This document shows, in pieces, positions 60,757-64,000 of a stretch of 64,000 bases of DNA. Position numbers and translations under genes: made by a program. The notes beneath the pieces are model-generated. The model saw only the letters and a program-made list of their open reading frames with translations. It was not told where the DNA came from and did not search any database. The stretch lies in assembly GCA_026014745.1 (NCBI GenBank), contig JAOZHS010000001.1, positions 62,001 through 126,000 of the forward strand, written 5' to 3'. The stretch's first letter is position 1. Every line of letters starts with the position of its first letter. The stretch comes from Candidatus Bathyarchaeota archaeon (GTDB taxonomy: Archaea; Thermoproteota; Bathyarchaeia; Bathyarchaeales; Bathycorpusculaceae).

Positions 60757-60948
60757 CAGTTGTGCCTTAACCTTTGATTGCCTTATTTTTAATTAGCCAC
60801 TTATGTTTTTGAGTTATTTACTGTTTGTTGTTTTATAAGAAAAATCTTGGTGTGGCTGAGTGATCAAAATATATTTCTTCGGTTTCACCTCTTAGAGCCT
60901 GTTGGGCTTGTCTATGCGCTTTTTGTTGGCTATTCAAAATCTACTTAA

Positions 60949-60960
60949 TTTATATAAGCA
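60949..60960 (+). promoter_or_regulatory. TATA box of the PhoU-like gene
   Basis: ATTTATATAAGC lies 46-57 bp before ATG 61006. The resulting leader carries AAGGTG 9 nt before the start. Confidence 0.55.
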
Positions 60961-61005
60961 AACAAGAGTTTAGATGTGTTATAACCTGTTTAAGGTGAAT
61001 CATCG

Positions 61006-61977
61006 ATGAGTGAATCACGCAAAATCCAGCAGACCCCAACCGGTACCTTCTTTGTTTGCTTACCCCGCGGCTGGGCAAAAGAGAACGGCTTACAAAAAGG
61101 CACCTTAGTCAATTTGGAAGTAACAAGCGACGGCAAACTCTTAGTCGAGCCTCACTCAGATGCTGAACCCGCCGTCAAAGTTGCCACACTGGGCGTTGGC
61201 CCATATTTGAGTCGAGAAATCGTTGGACGTTACCTGCTAGGTTATGATACTATAAATATTGAAGCCAAGGACCGCATAGACGCCATCGCACGTAACATCG
61301 TAAAATCCACGGCTAGCTCACTTGCGGGGTTAGAGATAGTGGAGGAAACAAGTTGTCGGATTTCACTTCAGAGCATTGCGCAGCAGCCATTTGGGTTTTT
61401 GCCTCAGAAAATTTTGCAAAGAAACCACGGCTTAGTCGCAGGCATGATTCGCGATGTTTCTACCTCTTTTATTACGGGTGATTTGGAGCTTGCCCGAAGT
61501 GTGGTTTCCCGCGACAACGAAAGTAACCGTCTCTACTTCCTACTTGTGCGAACGCTGCGTACCATCATTCAGAATCCGCGATTAAGCGATAAACTAGGCA
61601 TAACCCCCATTGAATGTCTCGACTACCGTTTAGCCGCAAGCCTAATCGAAGGTATAGGTGATGCTTGTGTTCAAGTTGCCTCCAACACTATAGCACTCAA
61701 CGGCACCAAACTCTCTGAGGACTTGCGCAAATTGCTCTTTGAGTTGCAAGCTGTTTGCTGTGAAGCCAATGAACAAGCCCTCAAAGCATTTCTCACCAAA
61801 GACATTGGGATAGCCGAAAACGTGCGCAACCTTCATAGAAAAATCGATTCTACATACTGTAACATTGAACAGGCAGCTAAGGAGTCTGTGGATTTGATGC
61901 CGCAGATTTTGGCGGCGGTTTCGTTTTTGCGCCAGATTTATGAGCGTAGTGTAGACATGGCGGATCTCGTTGTTTAA
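61006..61977 (+). CDS. AbrB-PhoU fusion protein (phosphate-signalling regulator-like)
   Basis: 323 aa. The N-terminal SpoVT/AbrB-type DNA-binding domain (~1-48; RKIQQTPTGTFFVCLPRGWAKENGLQKGTLV) is followed by two PhoU-like three-helix bundles (~110-210 and ~215-320). Archaeal proteins with this layout are thought to regulate phosphate uptake. No phosphate transporter genes are in the window, so targets are unknown. The gene is monocistronic. Confidence 0.85.
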   Translation: MSESRKIQQTPTGTFFVCLPRGWAKENGLQKGTLVNLEVTSDGKLLVEPHSDAEPAVKVATLGVGPYLSREIVGRYLLGYDTINIEAKDRIDAIARNIVKSTASSLAGLEIVEETSCRISLQSIAQQPFGFLPQKILQRNHGLVAGMIRDVSTSFITGDLELARSVVSRDNESNRLYFLLVRTLRTIIQNPRLSDKLGITPIECLDYRLAASLIEGIGDACVQVASNTIALNGTKLSEDLRKLLFELQAVCCEANEQALKAFLTKDIGIAENVRNLHRKIDSTYCNIEQAAKESVDLMPQILAAVSFLRQIYERSVDMADLVV

Positions 61978-62035
61978 TCCTGTTGCGAACATTGGCTGTT
62001 AGTGCCCCTATGCTCTCCCTCATTTAGGGAGCAGC

Positions 62036-62210
62036 TTTCTACTGGTTTTTAACATGTTAATGCGCTTGTTTTGCGTCAATAGTGACCTACCCCTCTTAGG
62101 TTTCTGCATAGAACCTCTAATAGGCTCCAAATATGCCCGCTTAGCCCCTCCCCCTCTATCGTTTTCTGCATAGCTTGAATATTAGCATCCAAAAAGACTG
62201 CAAATAGGTC
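62036..62210 (-). repeat. Dispersed intergenic repeat, copy B (two units)
   Basis: A ~175-bp element whose reverse complement aligns almost without gaps to 25892-26064, including the ends ACCTATTTGCAG and TTAACATGTT...CCAGTAGAAA. It lies between the PhoU-like gene and pyrE. Differences are mostly single-base changes, so the copies are either recent or under constraint. Confidence 0.85.
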
Positions 62211-62252
62211 TGTTGGCTTGGTAAAGGTTTTAATCGGCATAAAGATATTCAC

Positions 62253-62882
62253 ATGGTAGAAACCGCTATGTCCAGCTTAATTGACCAAGTTGCAGATGCC
62301 CTCTACTTCTCTGAGTGCTTAAAGTTTGGCAGCTTCAAAATCAAATCGGGCGCAATAAGCCCCTACTACATTGACCTCTCTCGCGTGCTATCCGCGCCAA
62401 CTCAACTGTGCACACTAGCCGAGGCCGCAGCAGAAAAAATCCGCCAAATAATGGCAACCAGCAAAATCGACAAATTATCCTCCATAGAACTCAAAGGCGC
62501 CTTAATTGTACCCAGCATCGCTTGTAAACTAAACCTCCCCTGCGTTATCGTACGCAAAGAAGCCAAAGCATATGGGGTTACAGGTCGAATCGCTGGTGCA
62601 GACGTTAACAAAGGCGACAAGATACTCTTCTTTGATGATGTAGTGAGTGAGGGTCTCTCAAAGGTGGAAGGTGTTAAGCCGCTTCAGGAACTTGGTGCCT
62701 CTGTTGAGCATATTTTGGTTGTGGTTAATCGTGAGCAGGGCGGTAAGGAAAAACTAGAAAACCTCGGTTACCACGTTCATGCATTAGCAAAAGTTTCTGA
62801 GTTGGTGGCTTCACTACAGCGGAATGGACGAATATCCCAAGCACAAGCTGACCAAGTTTTAGATTTCATCAAAAAGTTTTAA
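62253..62882 (+). CDS. pyrE: Orotate phosphoribosyltransferase
   Basis: 209 aa. KFGSFKIKSGAISPYYIDL at the N-terminus, PCVIVRKEAKAYGVTG and the PRPP-binding loop KILFFDDVVSEG identify OPRTase, which makes OMP from orotate and PRPP. The usual T-T-G at the end of the PRPP loop is S-E-G here. GTTTTAATC about 25 bp before the ATG fits a leaderless start. ATG 62268 is an alternative start. Confidence 0.92.
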   Translation: MVETAMSSLIDQVADALYFSECLKFGSFKIKSGAISPYYIDLSRVLSAPTQLCTLAEAAAEKIRQIMATSKIDKLSSIELKGALIVPSIACKLNLPCVIVRKEAKAYGVTGRIAGADVNKGDKILFFDDVVSEGLSKVEGVKPLQELGASVEHILVVVNREQGGKEKLENLGYHVHALAKVSELVASLQRNGRISQAQADQVLDFIKKF

Positions 62883-62983
62883 GATGCATTTTGTAGCCAA
62901 TCAACAATTCTTTCTGTAATCTGCTTGGAGTAACCCATTTCCTGTAACGCCTTCTTTAGTTCTTGTGGTTTTTCTTTCTCCAT
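62879..62983 (-). CDS. Candidate 34-residue small protein
   Basis: The complement from ATG 62983 encodes MEKEKPQELKKALQEMGYSK then QITERIVDWLQNAS, an amphipathic two-helix-like peptide that ends overlapping the pyrE stop. A TATA-like CTTTATAAG lies ~40 bp upstream on the same strand and GGGA precedes the start. No family recognised; expression is unproven. Confidence 0.4.
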   Translation of the reverse strand: MEKEKPQELKKALQEMGYSKQITERIVDWLQNAS

Positions 62984-63132
62984 GTTGATTCCCAATTTAT
63001 TATGACTGACTCGAACTGCTTATAAAGTTAATCAAATCCCTAAAAATTGAGGGTTAGGTACAACAAAAAGACAGATAGCCCTATATTCATTAACCCCCCA
63101 TTGTGAGTAAACTGCAAAAACGGGTTTAAGTG

Positions 63133-64000
63133 ATGTCCCAAAATCAAGTGGTTCAGGCTCTGCTTACGCCGCAAGCGTACCCTGAAGAAACAGGCAAAAT
63201 CGAGCTTATCCAAACACACATATCCTTTGTGTTCATAACCCAAAACTACGTTTACAAAGTTAAGAAAGCCGTAAATTTTGGATTTCTCGACTTCTCTACC
63301 CTAGAGAAGAGGGGTTTGTACTGCCAAAAAGAACTTGAACTCAACAGACGACTCTGCCCCCAAATCTATCTCGAAGTTGACGCAATTACACAAACCGGCG
63401 AGGGTCTAAAAATCAATGGGGCGGGACAAATCGTGGAATACGCTCTAAAAATGCGTAGGCTGCCCCAAGAGAAAATCATGACTCTGCTCTTAAAAGAGGA
63501 TAAAATCAACAAAAAAACAATCGGCAACATTGCTAAAATCGTCGCTGACTTTCACTCAAAAGCTCAAACCAACCCAGAAATCAACGAGTTCGGCTCGCTT
63601 AAAATCGTCAAAACCAACTGGGATGAAAACTTTTCTCAAACAACAAAATACATCAACCAAACAATCCCCGAAAGCGAATTCGGTTTTATTGAAACCAAAA
63701 TCAACAGCTTCATGAAAAACAACGGGGAACTCTTTGCTAGCCGCATAGCTAACAATCGCATTCGTGACTGCCACGGTGACCTGCACTCTGGCAACATATT
63801 TGTAACTCCTGAAGTCTGCATATTTGACGCCATAGAATTTAACGACCGTTTCCGCTATTCCGATGTTGCTTCGGATGTGGCTTTTCTGGCGATGGATTTG
63901 GATTTCCAACAGAAAACCGATTTAGCCGAATACTTCATCACGCAATATATCGCGTACTCCAAAGATTCTCAGCTAACCCAGTTGTTGCCCTTTTACAAGT
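63133..64000 (+). CDS. Aminoglycoside-phosphotransferase-fold protein, cut by the window end
   Basis: 289 residues are visible from ATG 63133. An N-terminal segment with FVFITQNYVYKVKKAVNFGFLDFSTLEKRG supplies the ATP-binding Lys of the APH/kinase fold. The catalytic loop is CHGDLHSGNIFV (~213-224) and the metal-binding Asp is in IFDAIEFNDRFRY (~230-240). This is the COG2187-type protein often fused to a P-loop kinase domain; whether that domain follows lies outside the window. Substrate unknown. Confidence 0.82.
   Translation, partial: MSQNQVVQALLTPQAYPEETGKIELIQTHISFVFITQNYVYKVKKAVNFGFLDFSTLEKRGLYCQKELELNRRLCPQIYLEVDAITQTGEGLKINGAGQIVEYALKMRRLPQEKIMTLLLKEDKINKKTIGNIAKIVADFHSKAQTNPEINEFGSLKIVKTNWDENFSQTTKYINQTIPESEFGFIETKINSFMKNNGELFASRIANNRIRDCHGDLHSGNIFVTPEVCIFDAIEFNDRFRYSDVASDVAFLAMDLDFQQKTDLAEYFITQYIAYSKDSQLTQLLPFYK

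Overview
The window is archaeal chromosome. It carries PolD DNA polymerase subunits (DP1 and DP2), MCM, both GINS types, PriS/PriL, PCNA, Orc1/Cdc6, archaeal ribosomal proteins and RNA polymerase subunits, GGGP synthase, Nop10, Nob1, SRP54, Pus10 and aIF5A. PolD argues against Crenarchaeota. The mix of informational genes with many signal-peptide or C-terminal-anchor proteins (PQQ-like beta-propellers, beta-helix proteins, a cohesin and a dockerin protein) fits a Bathyarchaeia-like lineage best. That placement is inference and no rRNA is present to confirm it. I recognised no tRNA, rRNA, CRISPR, transposase or intein.

Layout. 1-3.7 kb: cell-surface genes (a GT-C glycosyltransferase cut by the window edge, a dockerin protein, and a membrane wHTH regulator followed by a membrane cohesin protein). 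3.8-7.5 kb: gins23-mcm-wecB. 7.5-9.8 kb: the translation operon rpl44e-rps27e-eIF2alpha-nop10-PAC2, with nop10 starting at TTG. 9.9-10.1 kb: a candidate structured RNA. 10.1-15.8 kb: beta-propeller 1, a TrmB regulator, an archaeosortase and a beta-helix protein. 15.9-22.3 kb: priS-gins51 and PCNA-priL, with GT-C and Dol-P-mannose-synthase-like genes. 22.8-24.7 kb: a PEF-tailed secreted protein and a second beta-helix protein flanked by related palindromic repeats. 24.8-31.8 kb: rpl10e-ppsA, then dph2, a METTL5-like methylase, csl4, rpoL, a DUF99 gene and tfs. 32-34.3 kb: a Trm11-like methylase, dCMP deaminase and an unknown gene. 34.3-39.7 kb: srp54-pus10-rpl21e-rpoF-DUF655-ksgA-hemK2. 40-47 kb: aIF5A, propeller 2, nadK-nob1 and DUF2070. 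47-52.9 kb: Sec61beta, MazG, DP2 followed by a small wHTH, GGGPS and Elf1. 53-54.7 kb: nadE and a nitrilase. 54.7-60.8 kb: an origin-proximal locus. 61-64 kb: a PhoU-like gene, pyrE and a phosphotransferase-fold gene cut by the window end.

The strongest unexplained signals are these. (1) Twenty copies of GTGAT/ATCAC, many 10-11 bp apart, flank a gene of unknown function. Next to it is a protein with one membrane segment, a coiled coil and a wHTH domain, all just upstream of what looks like a replication origin (three ORB-like boxes around an AT-rich stretch) and cdc6. (2) A dispersed intergenic repeat built of ~60-bp units occurs at three loci. (3) A family of GTCAA-N6-TTGAC dyads sits beside both beta-helix genes. 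(4) A secreted dockerin protein lies beside a membrane-anchored cohesin.

Several starts were moved from the longest open frame to internal ATG, GTG or TTG codons that have a good Shine-Dalgarno sequence. TTG starts are common in this genome.
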